Source of the DNA: JBFWMG01 sp050251715
GTDB taxonomy: Bacteria; Desulfobacterota; Desulfovibrionia; Desulfovibrionales; Desulfovibrionaceae
Direction: 5' to 3'
DNA: 64,000 nt
Assembly (NCBI GenBank): GCA_050251715.1
Contig: JBFWMG010000014.1
Location: 1-64,000 of the forward strand
In this document: piece by piece, positions 44,256-52,588 of the stretch
How positions within the stretch are numbered: the first letter of the stretch is position 1
How the letters are laid out: every line of letters starts with the position of its first letter
Translations under genes and position numbers: made by a program
Notes under the pieces: model-generated
Database searches by the model: none
Told to the model about the DNA's origin: nothing
What the model saw: the letters and a program-made list of their open reading frames with translations, nothing else

Positions 44256-44771
44256 ATGACGCCGTACCGCCCCATGATCCTGCCCATGATTCCGCGCTGG
44301 CTCTGCGCCGTGGCGGCCCTGTGCGCGCTGGCCGGGTGCGCGGCCCGCGCACCGTCCCCGGCTGTCCCGGCCGCGTCCGCGCCGGAGCGCATCGAATTGG
44401 CGGGCGTGCGCCAGTATGTGGTGGACAACCCGGCCATCGGCAGGCTGTTCGTCATCGAGGGCAGGGCCGTGAACCGGCGGCGCACCGTGGTGGACCGCGT
44501 GGAGGTGGCCTTTGCCCTGCTGGACGGCGCGGGCGCGGAGGTGGAGACCCAGCGCGTGGTGTGCGGCAACGTGCTGCCCCCCGAGTCGCTGCGCACCCTG
44601 CGGCTGGTGGCCATAGAGGCCGCGCTGCACGACATGACCGCCATCGAAACGGCCAACACCGGCGTGTTGCCCGGGGAATCCGTGCCGTGCATGACCGTGT
44701 TCTACAATCCGCCCGAGGGTGTGGCCGAGTTTACCGCCACGCCCGTGGACCAGCCCGGTTCTGGGCAGTAA
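44256..44771 (+). CDS. DUF3426-like lipoprotein
   Basis: A 171-residue lipoprotein. Signal peptide LCAVAALCALAGC with lipobox LAGC. The mature part has the DUF3426-type beta fold, IGRLFVIEGRAVNRRRTVVD, RVEVAFALLDGAGAEVE and VLPPESLRTL. GGAGG precedes the ATG at 44256, 14 bp after the PAP2 stop, so the two genes are probably cotranscribed. Role unknown; DUF3426 domains in other proteins are usually linked to a zinc-ribbon and membrane anchor, absent here. Confidence 0.75.
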   Translation: MTPYRPMILPMIPRWLCAVAALCALAGCAARAPSPAVPAASAPERIELAGVRQYVVDNPAIGRLFVIEGRAVNRRRTVVDRVEVAFALLDGAGAEVETQRVVCGNVLPPESLRTLRLVAIEAALHDMTAIETANTGVLPGESVPCMTVFYNPPEGVAEFTATPVDQPGSGQ

Positions 44772-44813
44772 CCCTCAATGATTCCGCGCCACAGGGCGCA
44801 TGAAGGCGTACAG

Positions 44814-46907
44814 ATGGAACAGCAGGAAAAGGGCAGGGCAGGGCTGTGCGAACGCATCTATGCCGTGCTGGCCGCGCAACCCCTGGCCTTTTTGGCGATT
44901 CTGTTGGCGTTGCAGACGTGGTTTCTCCTCGAACCCCGCGCCCTGTGGTTCTCCGACGAGATCCGCTACGCCAACGTGTTCGAACATCTGCTCCACGCCA
45001 AGAAATGGCTGGTGCTCCATCTGAACGGTGAGCCCTATCCCGACAAGCCCCCCGTCTACTTCTGGCTGCTGGGCGCGCTGTACGCGGGCCTGCGCGAGGT
45101 GGGGCCGCGCCTCTTCTTCCTGGGCGCGGCGGTGTCGGGCTTCTTGTTCCTGGCCGCCACCCTGGGTCTCAACCGCATGGTGGCGGGCGGCGACAAGCGC
45201 GACTCCCTGGCCGCCGGCCTGGTGCTGCTGTCCACGTTCTACTTCACGGGCGTGTGCCACTATTCGCGCATGGACCTGCTTTTCGGCGCGCTGATAACCT
45301 GTTCGCACATCTGCCTGTACCGCGCCTGGACGCGCCACCCCGATGGCGGGGGCGGCCGGTGGACCAACCTGGGCTTTTTCCTGGCCGCGCTGGCCACGTT
45401 GACCAAGGGGCCGCTCGGCCTCGCCTTTCCGCTGTTCGCCTCGGTGGCGTTCCTGGCCTGGACGGGCAGGCTGCGCCGCTTTTTCCGCAAGGACGTGGCG
45501 GGCGGGCTGGCCCTGGCCGTGGGCGTGCTGGCGCTGTGGGTGCTTGGGGCATGGCTCGCGGAAGGCAACGAGTTCATGCGCAACATCTTCCACGACCAGA
45601 TCTACAAGCGCGCCACGGATACCTGGCACCACGGCCATCCCTTCCACCACTATCTGCTCACCCTGCCCGCCGCGCTGGCGCCGTGGCCGCTGGCGCTCTT
45701 GGCCCTGCCCGTGTGGAAGCTCGCCACGGGCGAGCTGTGGGCGCGCGCGTGGCAGGCGCGCAAGGCGGCCAACCCCGGCCCCACCTATCTCTGGATCATG
45801 TTCCTGACCGGGTTTGCGCTGCTGTCCGCCATTTCCATCAAGATCATCATCTACCTCATCCCGCTCTTCGCGCCTGCGGCGGTGTTGCTGGGGCGGGCGG
45901 TGGTGCGCCTGGACGGGGCGCATGCGCGGCGGCTCGGCTTCATCCTGGCCGGGCTGCTGGGGCTGGCCGCGGCGGCCCTGCCCCTGGCGCACATGGCCTA
46001 TTATTTCTCGCCCGAATCCATGGCCGCCATGCTGCCGTGGCATACGGTGTTCGTGGAGGGCGTGGCCAGCGACCCGGTGCCCGTGGCGGGGCTCATCGCC
46101 TGCGCGGGCGTGCTGGCCGTGGCCGCGCTGTCGCTGTGGAAGATCGCCAAGCGGGGCACGGCCACGGGCGTGCTGCTGTTGGCGGCGTTGGCCGTGACCG
46201 CGTGGCTGCAACCCCTGGGCCTGCTGACCGCGCCGTCCCTGGACGCGGCCATGAGCCCCCGCGCCCAGGGCGAGATGATGCGCGTCTATGCGGACCAGGG
46301 GTATTTGGCCACGGCGTTCAAGGTCTATCCGGGCACGTACACCTACTATGCGGGCCGCACCGTGCTTGAAATGAAGGAATACGAGGACATGGACCGCGTG
46401 CTGGCCAAGTACGGCAAGGTGGTGGTGGGCATGCGCCAGTCGTATTGGGACGAGTGGCCGCACCGGCCCGCGGACATGCATGTGGTGCATGTGCAGTGGA
46501 TCGTGGACAGGCCGTTTGTGCTTGCGGTGCGCGACGGCGCGCCCATTCCGCTGCCCGGTGACCCTGCCGTCGATGGCGCGGCGGTCAATGATGCGGCGGA
46601 GCCGGGCAAAGCCGGGAACGAGGGGGTTGCGCCTGCCGATGCGCCTGCCGGAGCAATGGTCAACCCGGACGCGGTGCCGTCGGGCGACGCGCCCGAAACC
46701 GCGCCGGACACCGCGCCGGCCCCCACGGGCGGCGAGGCACTGGACAAGACGCCCGAACAAGCGCCGGGCCAGACACCTGGGCAGACGCCGGAGGGCGCGA
46801 CGGACGGGGCGACGGACGGGGCGACGGTCCAGCCGGAGGGCAATGCGCCCGAATCCGTGCCTGGCGGCGATGCCCCGGCTCCGGCGGCCGCCGGAAGCGG
46901 GGTGTGA
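44814..46907 (+). CDS. ArnT/PMT-type glycosyltransferase with low-complexity tail
   Basis: A 697-residue GT83/GT39-type integral membrane transferase (about 11 hydrophobic segments, residues 20-500). Hallmarks are LEPRALWFSDEIRYANVFEH with the first-loop acidic residues and GEPYPDKPPVYFWLLGALYA. Such enzymes transfer a sugar from undecaprenyl phosphate to lipid A or protein on the periplasmic side. The last about 110 residues (after RDGAPIPLPGDPA) are Ala/Pro/Gly/Asp-rich with PEQAPGQTPGQTPEG and GATDGATDGAT repeats, an unusual appendage. AAGG precedes ATG 44814. It follows the PAP2 and lipoprotein genes as a probable operon ended by a terminator at 46948-46976. Confidence 0.85.
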   Translation: MEQQEKGRAGLCERIYAVLAAQPLAFLAILLALQTWFLLEPRALWFSDEIRYANVFEHLLHAKKWLVLHLNGEPYPDKPPVYFWLLGALYAGLREVGPRLFFLGAAVSGFLFLAATLGLNRMVAGGDKRDSLAAGLVLLSTFYFTGVCHYSRMDLLFGALITCSHICLYRAWTRHPDGGGGRWTNLGFFLAALATLTKGPLGLAFPLFASVAFLAWTGRLRRFFRKDVAGGLALAVGVLALWVLGAWLAEGNEFMRNIFHDQIYKRATDTWHHGHPFHHYLLTLPAALAPWPLALLALPVWKLATGELWARAWQARKAANPGPTYLWIMFLTGFALLSAISIKIIIYLIPLFAPAAVLLGRAVVRLDGAHARRLGFILAGLLGLAAAALPLAHMAYYFSPESMAAMLPWHTVFVEGVASDPVPVAGLIACAGVLAVAALSLWKIAKRGTATGVLLLAALAVTAWLQPLGLLTAPSLDAAMSPRAQGEMMRVYADQGYLATAFKVYPGTYTYYAGRTVLEMKEYEDMDRVLAKYGKVVVGMRQSYWDEWPHRPADMHVVHVQWIVDRPFVLAVRDGAPIPLPGDPAVDGAAVNDAAEPGKAGNEGVAPADAPAGAMVNPDAVPSGDAPETAPDTAPAPTGGEALDKTPEQAPGQTPGQTPEGATDGATDGATVQPEGNAPESVPGGDAPAPAAAGSGV

Positions 46908-46947
46908 TGCGCCAGGCGCGTGCTACGCGACAGGAATGATGAGACAG

Positions 46948-46976
46948 ACGGCCCGGAAGGTTTTCCGGGCCGTTTC
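46948..46976 (+). terminator. Rho-independent terminator after ArnT-like gene
   Basis: ACGGCCCGGAA-GGTT-TTCCGGGCCGT 11-bp stem followed by TTCAG. Confidence 0.82.
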
Positions 46977-46983
46977 AGTCTGC

Positions 46984-47311
46984 TGACAAATCGCCATCTC
47001 TCCCTGCCGTGTCTTTCTCGAGGCCGTGCGGCTCACGGCGTCGAATGAACGGCCCTCCATGCCCTCGTCCACGGACGACGAGTCCGCCCGCCTGAAGAAC
47101 TCTCTTGTCCCACCCGTATCCCCTGCCAACTGTCTGCCTGGGGAACGCGCTTGTCCCAACCGTATCCACCTCCCGAGCCAGCAGTTTTTGGGGAAAGAGA
47201 GAGAAGAGAGGAAGGGGGTCCAGGGGAAGGAGAGAGGAGAGGGAAAACCCCTTTTTATGCTTGGAAAAAGGGGTTTTCCCTCTCCTCTCTCCTTCCCCTG
47301 GGGCTTTGTAA
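46984..47311. repeat. Family 3 dispersed repeat, copy 3
   Basis: 328 bp bounded by TGACAAA (46984-46990) and CTTTGTA (47304-47310). It shares with copy 2 a left block (GCGGCTCACGGCGTCG, CCATGCCCTCGTCC), two CTTGTCCC/CCGTATCC units, CCAGCAGTTTTTGGGGAAAG and a purine tract. It then carries a perfect 37-bp inverted repeat: 47220-47256 with 47265-47301, loop ATGCTTGG. Confidence 0.92.
47220..47301. terminator. Perfect 37-bp inverted repeat inside family 3 copy 3
   Basis: Arms 47220-47256 and 47265-47301 are fully complementary; the left arm begins CCAGGGGAAGGAGAGAGGAG and ends in five T. It would fold into a very stable RNA hairpin from either strand and can terminate the convergent ArnT-like and MacB-like genes. 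Confidence 0.88.
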
Positions 47312-47322
47312 CAATCAGCTCG

Positions 47323-48543
47323 CTATTCGCCGCGCAGCACGTCGAGCACTTCCAGCCGCGACGCCTGCCAGGCCGGGTACGCCCCGGCGGCCAGGCCCAG
47401 GAGGGCGGAACCGGCCAGCGCGCCGCCCACCAGGGCGGGATCGAACACATAGGGAAAGCCGCCCAGGGCGCAGACCGGCACAAGCAGCCCCAGGGCCGCG
47501 CCCACGCCCGCCAGGCCGCCCGCCATGGACATGGCGCCCGACTCCAGCAGGAACTGGCGCACGATGTCCGGCCTGCGCGCGCCCGTGGCGCGGCGCACGC
47601 CGATTTCCAGCCGCCGCGCCCGCACCAGCAGGATCATGATCGACAGGATGCCGAGCCCGCCCACGGCAAAGGACAGGGACGAGGCAATGAGCCCCAGCGT
47701 GCCCACCAGGTCGAGCGCCTGCTTTTGCACGCGCATGGCGTCGCGCGCGGTGATGATGCCGAAATCGTCCTTCTTGCCCGCGCGGATGCCGTGCCGCTGC
47801 CGCAGGATGTCCGTGGCCGTGGCCTTGGCGGTTTCCGCCGCGTTCAGGTCGGCCAGCTGGATGTATACGCCGCTGATCCAGGTCTGGTTGGCGAAGCGGC
47901 GCTGATAGGTGGTGATGGGCACGAACACCTGTTCGTCCTGGTCCGTGCCCGCGATGTCCGCGCCCTTGGCCTCCATCACGCCGATCACCAGGCATTGGGC
48001 GCGGAAGAAGCGCACCGTGCGGCCCACCGCCGCAGCCGGGTCGCCGAACAGGCGCTCGGCGATGGTGCGGCCCAGCACGCACACCTTGGCCCTGCCCGTT
48101 ACCTCGGCGTCCGAGAAGAACCGTCCGAACTGGGGGTGGAAGCTGCGCACGCCGGTGTAGACGGGCGTGGTGGCCACCAGCCGGGCGGTGACCGTGGTGC
48201 CGCCGTGGCGCACGGGCATGGTGGTGTCCACAAAGGGCGCGCCCGCCACGGCCTGGGGCAGCCCCTCGACAAGGGCGCGGGCGTCGCCCAGCGAGAAGGT
48301 GCGGGGGTGGCCGCGCACCCTGGCGGCTCCGTTGCGGCTCATGCGCAGCATGCCCGCGCGGGCCATGAACAGGTTGGGGCCAAGCCGCTCGGTTTCCATT
48401 TCCGCCTTGCGCAGCATGGCCTCGGACAGGTGCTGCACGCCCGTGAGCGCCAGCGCGCCCAGAAACACGCCGAGCATGGCCAGCAGGGTGCGCAGCTTGT
48501 GCGCCTTGAGCGAGGCGAGGGCTATGCGGGCGCTGAGGAACAT
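47323..48543 (-). CDS. MacB/FtsX-type ABC transporter permease
   Basis: A 406-residue permease with the MacB layout: one N-terminal membrane helix (LRTLLAMLGVFLGALALTG), a large periplasmic domain (about 45-270; start LGPNLFMARAGMLRMS), and three C-terminal helices (GLGILSIMILLVRARRLEIG, and 335-385), ending WQASRLEVLDVLRGE. MacB-type permeases are mechanotransmitters for export of peptides, lipoproteins or toxins. The ATPase is not in the same frame; no ABC gene lies nearby, so it may be supplied from elsewhere. It follows a coiled-coil membrane protein by 5 bp. Confidence 0.85.
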   Translation of the reverse strand: MFLSARIALASLKAHKLRTLLAMLGVFLGALALTGVQHLSEAMLRKAEMETERLGPNLFMARAGMLRMSRNGAARVRGHPRTFSLGDARALVEGLPQAVAGAPFVDTTMPVRHGGTTVTARLVATTPVYTGVRSFHPQFGRFFSDAEVTGRAKVCVLGRTIAERLFGDPAAAVGRTVRFFRAQCLVIGVMEAKGADIAGTDQDEQVFVPITTYQRRFANQTWISGVYIQLADLNAAETAKATATDILRQRHGIRAGKKDDFGIITARDAMRVQKQALDLVGTLGLIASSLSFAVGGLGILSIMILLVRARRLEIGVRRATGARRPDIVRQFLLESGAMSMAGGLAGVGAALGLLVPVCALGGFPYVFDPALVGGALAGSALLGLAAGAYPAWQASRLEVLDVLRGE

Positions 48544-48548
48544 GCTGG

Positions 48549-49043
48549 TTACTGCATGCTGTTTTTGACGCGGCTCTTATAGAGCGCCACGGTCTCGGTG
48601 GACGCGAGGTCGAGCATGATGAGCAGGTCTTCCAGGGTGTGGTCGGAACGTGTATCCCGTTTGTACTGCTGGACTTTTTCGAAAGCGGTTTGGGTCAGGG
48701 CGTTTTCGGACAGCATAAGGCCGATGACCGAGGCGCGGTCGGTGCGGTTGGCCTGGGAAGAGGTGGCCGCGCCGGACGGCGGGGGCGTGTTTGTGGACGA
48801 GGCGTTGGCCTGCGCCTTGCGCTCGCTCGTCTTGAGCGCCTCCAGCTGGTCGCGCAGCGTGGCTTCGGCCAGCTTGAGATTGTCCAGCTGCCTGTGCAGG
48901 GCGGTGGTTTTCCTCTCCAGTTGTTCTTTTTCCGAAAGGAGCTTGGAGATCCTGGCTTGCAGCCCCTGCACCGAATGGTAATGGACCACGGCGAGCAGCG
49001 CGAGGGCGAGAAAGGCGATGAATATGGTCACAAGAAGCGTCAT
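48549..49043 (-). CDS. Membrane-anchored coiled-coil protein
   Basis: A 164-residue protein with one N-terminal membrane helix (LLVTIFIAFLALALLAVVHY), a coiled coil (about 25-80; KLLSEKEQLERKTTALHRQL), a Ser/Thr/Pro linker and a C-terminal helix pair (TAFEKVQQYKRDTRSDHTLE). Spacing of 5 bp to the MacB-like permease suggests that they work together, for example as a periplasmic adaptor or regulator, but no adaptor (MacA) domain is visible. ATG 49043 is preferred; a TTG at 49061 is possible. Confidence 0.65.
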   Translation of the reverse strand: MTLLVTIFIAFLALALLAVVHYHSVQGLQARISKLLSEKEQLERKTTALHRQLDNLKLAEATLRDQLEALKTSERKAQANASSTNTPPPSGAATSSQANRTDRASVIGLMLSENALTQTAFEKVQQYKRDTRSDHTLEDLLIMLDLASTETVALYKSRVKNSMQ

Positions 49044-49112
49044 GGTCCCAACCGTTCGCAAGGGTGAAGGAACGCCAAGGCATCCTTTTAGTCGAGAACC
49101 CCTCCCTTGCGC

Positions 49113-49160
49113 AAGGCTTGGGCGGGCGATGCGGCCCTGGCCGCATCGCCCGTGCCTTGG
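49113..49160 (-). terminator. Hairpin after symporter
   Basis: Perfect 13-bp stem GGGCGATGCGGCC-CT-GGCCGCATCGCCC (49124-49151) inside a larger CAAGGC/GCCTTG pairing. It lies 3' of the minus-strand symporter gene. Confidence 0.7.
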
Positions 49161-49169
49161 GACGGCGTT

Positions 49170-50543
49170 TCAGCTTTCCACCGGATCCAGGTCCGGGGAT
49201 GTCCACTCCGGCCCCGGCGCGGGGCGGCCTGGGCTGGCCTTGGGGCGCAGTCCCGCCAGGGTCGCCACGGCGGCGGTGCCCAGGCCCGCATAGCTCCAGG
49301 CGGTGGTTTCGGTAAAGCCGGACACGCCCCCCAGCACCCCGCCCAGGCACACCGCCGCGCAGGCAAAGGCCGGGGACACCCTGTATTTCCCATGCGCCAG
49401 CATGCCGATGCACACCGGGACAACGACGCCGCACACGTATACGTCGTAGGACAGCAGCAGGAAGCCCAGGATGCTCTTGTCCATGTGGCTCATGGCCGCG
49501 CCCAGGACGCCCAGCGCCAGCACGCACCAGCGGCAGGCCGTGGTGTCCGCCCTGCGCAGCAGGTCGTGGCTGCACACGGTACCGGCGGTTATCAGGCAGG
49601 AGTCGGCGGAAGACAGTATGGCGCTCAACAGGGCCAGCAACATGCCCAGGTACAGCCAGGGCGGCAGGGCGGACAAGGCCGTGGTCAGCACGGCGTCGGC
49701 GGGGGTGCCCTCCGGCACCAGCCCCCGGCACGCCAGCCCGACGGCCACGATGAGCAGCGCGAAGAGCAGCAATCCCCCGGCGGCGATGACGCCGCCCTTG
49801 CGCGCGGCGCGCGTGCCCCTGGCGCAGAGCAGGCGGCCGAAAAGCATGGGGCAGATGAGGTAGCTGCCGCCGATGATGCAGCCGTAGTACCACAGCCTGC
49901 CCACGGGGAATTGGCTGTTCACCAGTTCCAGGGAGACCTTGGACGGCCAGGTGGGATTGGCCCCTGTGAGCCACATGCCGGTCGCGGCCAGGCCCGCCAG
50001 GATGACGAAGGCCTGGATGCGGTCCATGCGCATGACGGCGGCCTGGCCGCCGCCAAGGGTGTGCGCCACGATCAGGAGTATGGAAACGGCGAGGCTGGCC
50101 GTGGGGCCGAAGGCGGTCAGCTCCTGGACGACGCGCACCAGGGCGGCGTATTGCGCGGCCAGGATGGCCACCCAGGAGATGACGATGACCGCCGCGATGA
50201 TGGGGCGGGCAGGGGCTCCCAGGTATGTCTCCACAAGCTGCGGCATGGTGAGGGCTTGGCTGGCGCGCACTTTTTTGGCCAGGAACAGGCTGAGCGCCAG
50301 CAGGCCGCATGCCCCCATGCCCAGCCACCACACGGCGGGGGTGCCCACGGTGAAGGCCATGCCCACCACGCCCATGGTGGCGGATGCGCCCACGCACGAG
50401 ACGATGATGGACAGGCCGACCTCCAGCGCGCCGCTGGACCGGTCGTTGATGAAGAAGGAGGCCACGGTGTCGCCCTGCCGGCGTATGCGCCAGGTCATGT
50501 GGAACAGGGCGGCGGCATAGAGGCACAGTGCGATTATTCCCAT
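49170..50543 (-). CDS. SSS-family sodium symporter linked to biotin genes
   Basis: A 457-residue sodium:solute symporter with about 12-13 hydrophobic segments. Typical parts: ASFFINDRSSGALEVGLSII, VGASATMGVVGMAF, RMDRIQAFVILAG and AILSSADSCLITAGTVCSHD, the last being the Na-site Ser-Ser-Ala-Asp region. GAGGAAAAGAA precedes the ATG at 50543, which lies inside the end of the bioD-bioA fusion (10-bp overlap), so the genes are translationally coupled. SSS relatives include pantothenate (PanF) and human multivitamin (SMVT) carriers; biotin or precursor uptake is therefore a reasonable inference. Confidence 0.82.
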   Translation of the reverse strand: MGIIALCLYAAALFHMTWRIRRQGDTVASFFINDRSSGALEVGLSIIVSCVGASATMGVVGMAFTVGTPAVWWLGMGACGLLALSLFLAKKVRASQALTMPQLVETYLGAPARPIIAAVIVISWVAILAAQYAALVRVVQELTAFGPTASLAVSILLIVAHTLGGGQAAVMRMDRIQAFVILAGLAATGMWLTGANPTWPSKVSLELVNSQFPVGRLWYYGCIIGGSYLICPMLFGRLLCARGTRAARKGGVIAAGGLLLFALLIVAVGLACRGLVPEGTPADAVLTTALSALPPWLYLGMLLALLSAILSSADSCLITAGTVCSHDLLRRADTTACRWCVLALGVLGAAMSHMDKSILGFLLLSYDVYVCGVVVPVCIGMLAHGKYRVSPAFACAAVCLGGVLGGVSGFTETTAWSYAGLGTAAVATLAGLRPKASPGRPAPGPEWTSPDLDPVES

Positions 50544-52588
50544 TTCTTTTCCTCGATGGCGGTTGCGATGGAACGGACAAGCGCGGCGATCTCTTCGCCG
50601 GTGGCCACATAGGGCGGCATGATGTAGATCAGCCTGCCGAAAGGCCGGATCCAGACGCCGCATTCCCTGACAAAGAATTCCTGGAGTTTTTCCACGTGCA
50701 CGGGGCGGCGCATTGCCACCACGCCGATGCCGCCCAGCACGCGCACGTCTGCCACGCCGTCCATGTGGCGGCACGGCGCAAGGCCTTGGGCCATGGCCGA
50801 CTCCATGCGGCCAATCCGCTCCCGCCAGGGGGATGCGGCGAGTTCGTCGAGGCTGGCGCAGGCCACGGCGCACGCCAGCGGATTGGCCATGAAGGTGGGG
50901 CCGTGCATGAGCACCCCGCCGCCGCGCGAAACGCCGTGCGCCACCTCCCGGGTGGCCAGCGTGGCGGCCAGGCTCATGACGCCCCCGGTGAGCGCCTTGC
51001 CCACGCACATGATGTCCGGCGACACGCCCGCCCATTCGGCGGCGAACATTTTGCCGGTGCGGCCAAAACCCGTGGCGATCTCGTCCAGGATGAGCAGCGC
51101 GCCGTGCGCGTCGCACAGCTCGCGGACCCGTTTCAGGTAGTCCGGGTGATAGAACCACATGCCGCCCGCGCCCTGCACGATGGGCTCCAGCACCACCGCC
51201 GCCGTGGCGGCGCCGTGCCGCTCCAGCGCTGCCTCCAGCTCCCTGGCCGGGCCGGGGTCATAGGGCGCGTGGAACGGGCAGGCGGGGCGCGCGGTGAAGA
51301 CCTGCCGGGGCAGGATGCCCGCGAACAGGCCGTGCATGCCGTTGACCGGGTCGCACACGCTCATGGCTCCCAGGGTGTCCCCGTGGTAGCCGCCCCGGGG
51401 CGTGAGGCACACGGTCCGCTCGGGGTGGCCCGTGGCGTGCTGGTATTGCACGGCCATCTTGAGGGCCACCTCCACGGCCACGGAGCCGGAATCCGCAAAG
51501 AATACGCGGCCCCCGGCCAGGCGCGGCGGGGCCAGGGAGAGCAGGCGGCGCGCCAGGTCCACCGCCGGGGCGTGGGTCAGTCCCCCGAACATGACGTGGG
51601 GCATGCGCGCGGCCTGGCCGTGCAGGGCGCGCAGCAGGCGGGGGTGGTTGTAGCCGTGGATGGCCGACCACCACGAGGCCATGCCGTCCACCAGGGACGC
51701 GCCGTTGCGCAGCGTGATGCGCGCGCCCCGCGTGGCCACGGCCTCCCACGCCCGCAACGGTTTTGTCGCCGAGGTGTACGGGTGCCACACGTGCTCGCGG
51801 TCAAAGGTCAGCAGCGCGTCCGGGGCATCCGGCGTCGCATCGCCCGCGCAATCCGCCGCAAGCGCCTGCGCGGCGGGGGCCAGCTGCCTGGCTATGTGCT
51901 CCCACGCCCCGGTCCGGACCGGGGCGCGGTCCGAGGCCAGGTCCGGGCAATAGGGGATGCGGGCCAGCACGGGCAGGCCGCCCAGCCGTGCGATGGCGGC
52001 CACGGTGTCCCGGCGGATGCGCTGTGATTCCTCGTCCGGCGCTGGCGCTGCGGGTTCGGTGATGACCACGCCCGCCACATGCAGCCCGCGTGCGCGCAAC
52101 GCCTCCAGGGAGAGCAGGGTGTGGTTGATCGCGCCCAGCCGGTTGGTGGTCACCAGGATGACGGGCGCGGCCAGCGCCGCGAAGAGGTCGCGCATGGTTT
52201 CCCGTTCGTTGAGCGGCGCGAGCACGCCCCCGGCGCCCTCCACCAGGGTCAGCGCCGCCTGGGCGGCGTGGCGGCGCACGCCGTCCGCCAGCGCGGCGGC
52301 CGTCAGTTTTCGGCCATCCAGCGCGGCGGCCAGATGGGGCGAGCAGGGCGTGCGCAGGGTGTGCAGCGCCAGGGCAGTGGCCGTGGGCGCGGCCTCGGCG
52401 TACACCGCCACGTCGGGGGCGGCGGGCTCCCCCTGCGCGGCCGCCGGGCAGCCGGTCTGCACCGGCTTGATCGCCTGCGCGCGCAGGCCGGTGGCGGCCA
52501 GGGCGCGCAGCAGGCCCGCCGTGACAACGGTCTTGCCCACGTCCGTGTCCGTGCCCGTGACGCAGCACAGGGCGCCGGGCGCGGTCAT
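50534..52588 (-). CDS. bioDA: BioD-BioA fusion: dethiobiotin synthetase/DAPA aminotransferase
   Basis: A 684-residue fusion covering two consecutive biotin steps. Residues 1-235 are dethiobiotin synthetase: CVTGTDTDVGKTVVTAGLLR with the P-loop, IKPVQTGCP, VEGAGGVLAPLNERE and TNRLGAINHTLLSLEALRAR. Residues about 260-684 are DAPA aminotransferase: REHVWHPYTSATKP, FFADSGSVAVEVALKMAVQY, LILDEIATGFGRTGKMFA (PLP-binding Asp) and MCVGKALTGGVMSLAA (PLP lysine). The product of BioA is the substrate of BioD, so fusion could channel DAPA. Reading is continuous with no frameshift. Its ATG overlaps the bioB stop (ATGA). Confidence 0.93.
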   Translation of the reverse strand: MTAPGALCCVTGTDTDVGKTVVTAGLLRALAATGLRAQAIKPVQTGCPAAAQGEPAAPDVAVYAEAAPTATALALHTLRTPCSPHLAAALDGRKLTAAALADGVRRHAAQAALTLVEGAGGVLAPLNERETMRDLFAALAAPVILVTTNRLGAINHTLLSLEALRARGLHVAGVVITEPAAPAPDEESQRIRRDTVAAIARLGGLPVLARIPYCPDLASDRAPVRTGAWEHIARQLAPAAQALAADCAGDATPDAPDALLTFDREHVWHPYTSATKPLRAWEAVATRGARITLRNGASLVDGMASWWSAIHGYNHPRLLRALHGQAARMPHVMFGGLTHAPAVDLARRLLSLAPPRLAGGRVFFADSGSVAVEVALKMAVQYQHATGHPERTVCLTPRGGYHGDTLGAMSVCDPVNGMHGLFAGILPRQVFTARPACPFHAPYDPGPARELEAALERHGAATAAVVLEPIVQGAGGMWFYHPDYLKRVRELCDAHGALLILDEIATGFGRTGKMFAAEWAGVSPDIMCVGKALTGGVMSLAATLATREVAHGVSRGGGVLMHGPTFMANPLACAVACASLDELAASPWRERIGRMESAMAQGLAPCRHMDGVADVRVLGGIGVVAMRRPVHVEKLQEFFVRECGVWIRPFGRLIYIMPPYVATGEEIAALVRSIATAIEEKKWE

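Larger units (their letters stand above)
46908..47322. other. Convergent intergenic region with terminator and family 3 repeat
   Basis: About 415 bp. Contains a terminator (46948-46976) and a full family 3 repeat (46984-47311) including a 37-bp perfect inverted repeat. No gene. Confidence 0.85.

Noticed and set aside
50544..51158. N-terminal extension of the symporter frame into bioDA
   Set aside because: The added residues are an out-of-frame shadow of BioA; a good ribosome site precedes ATG 50543.
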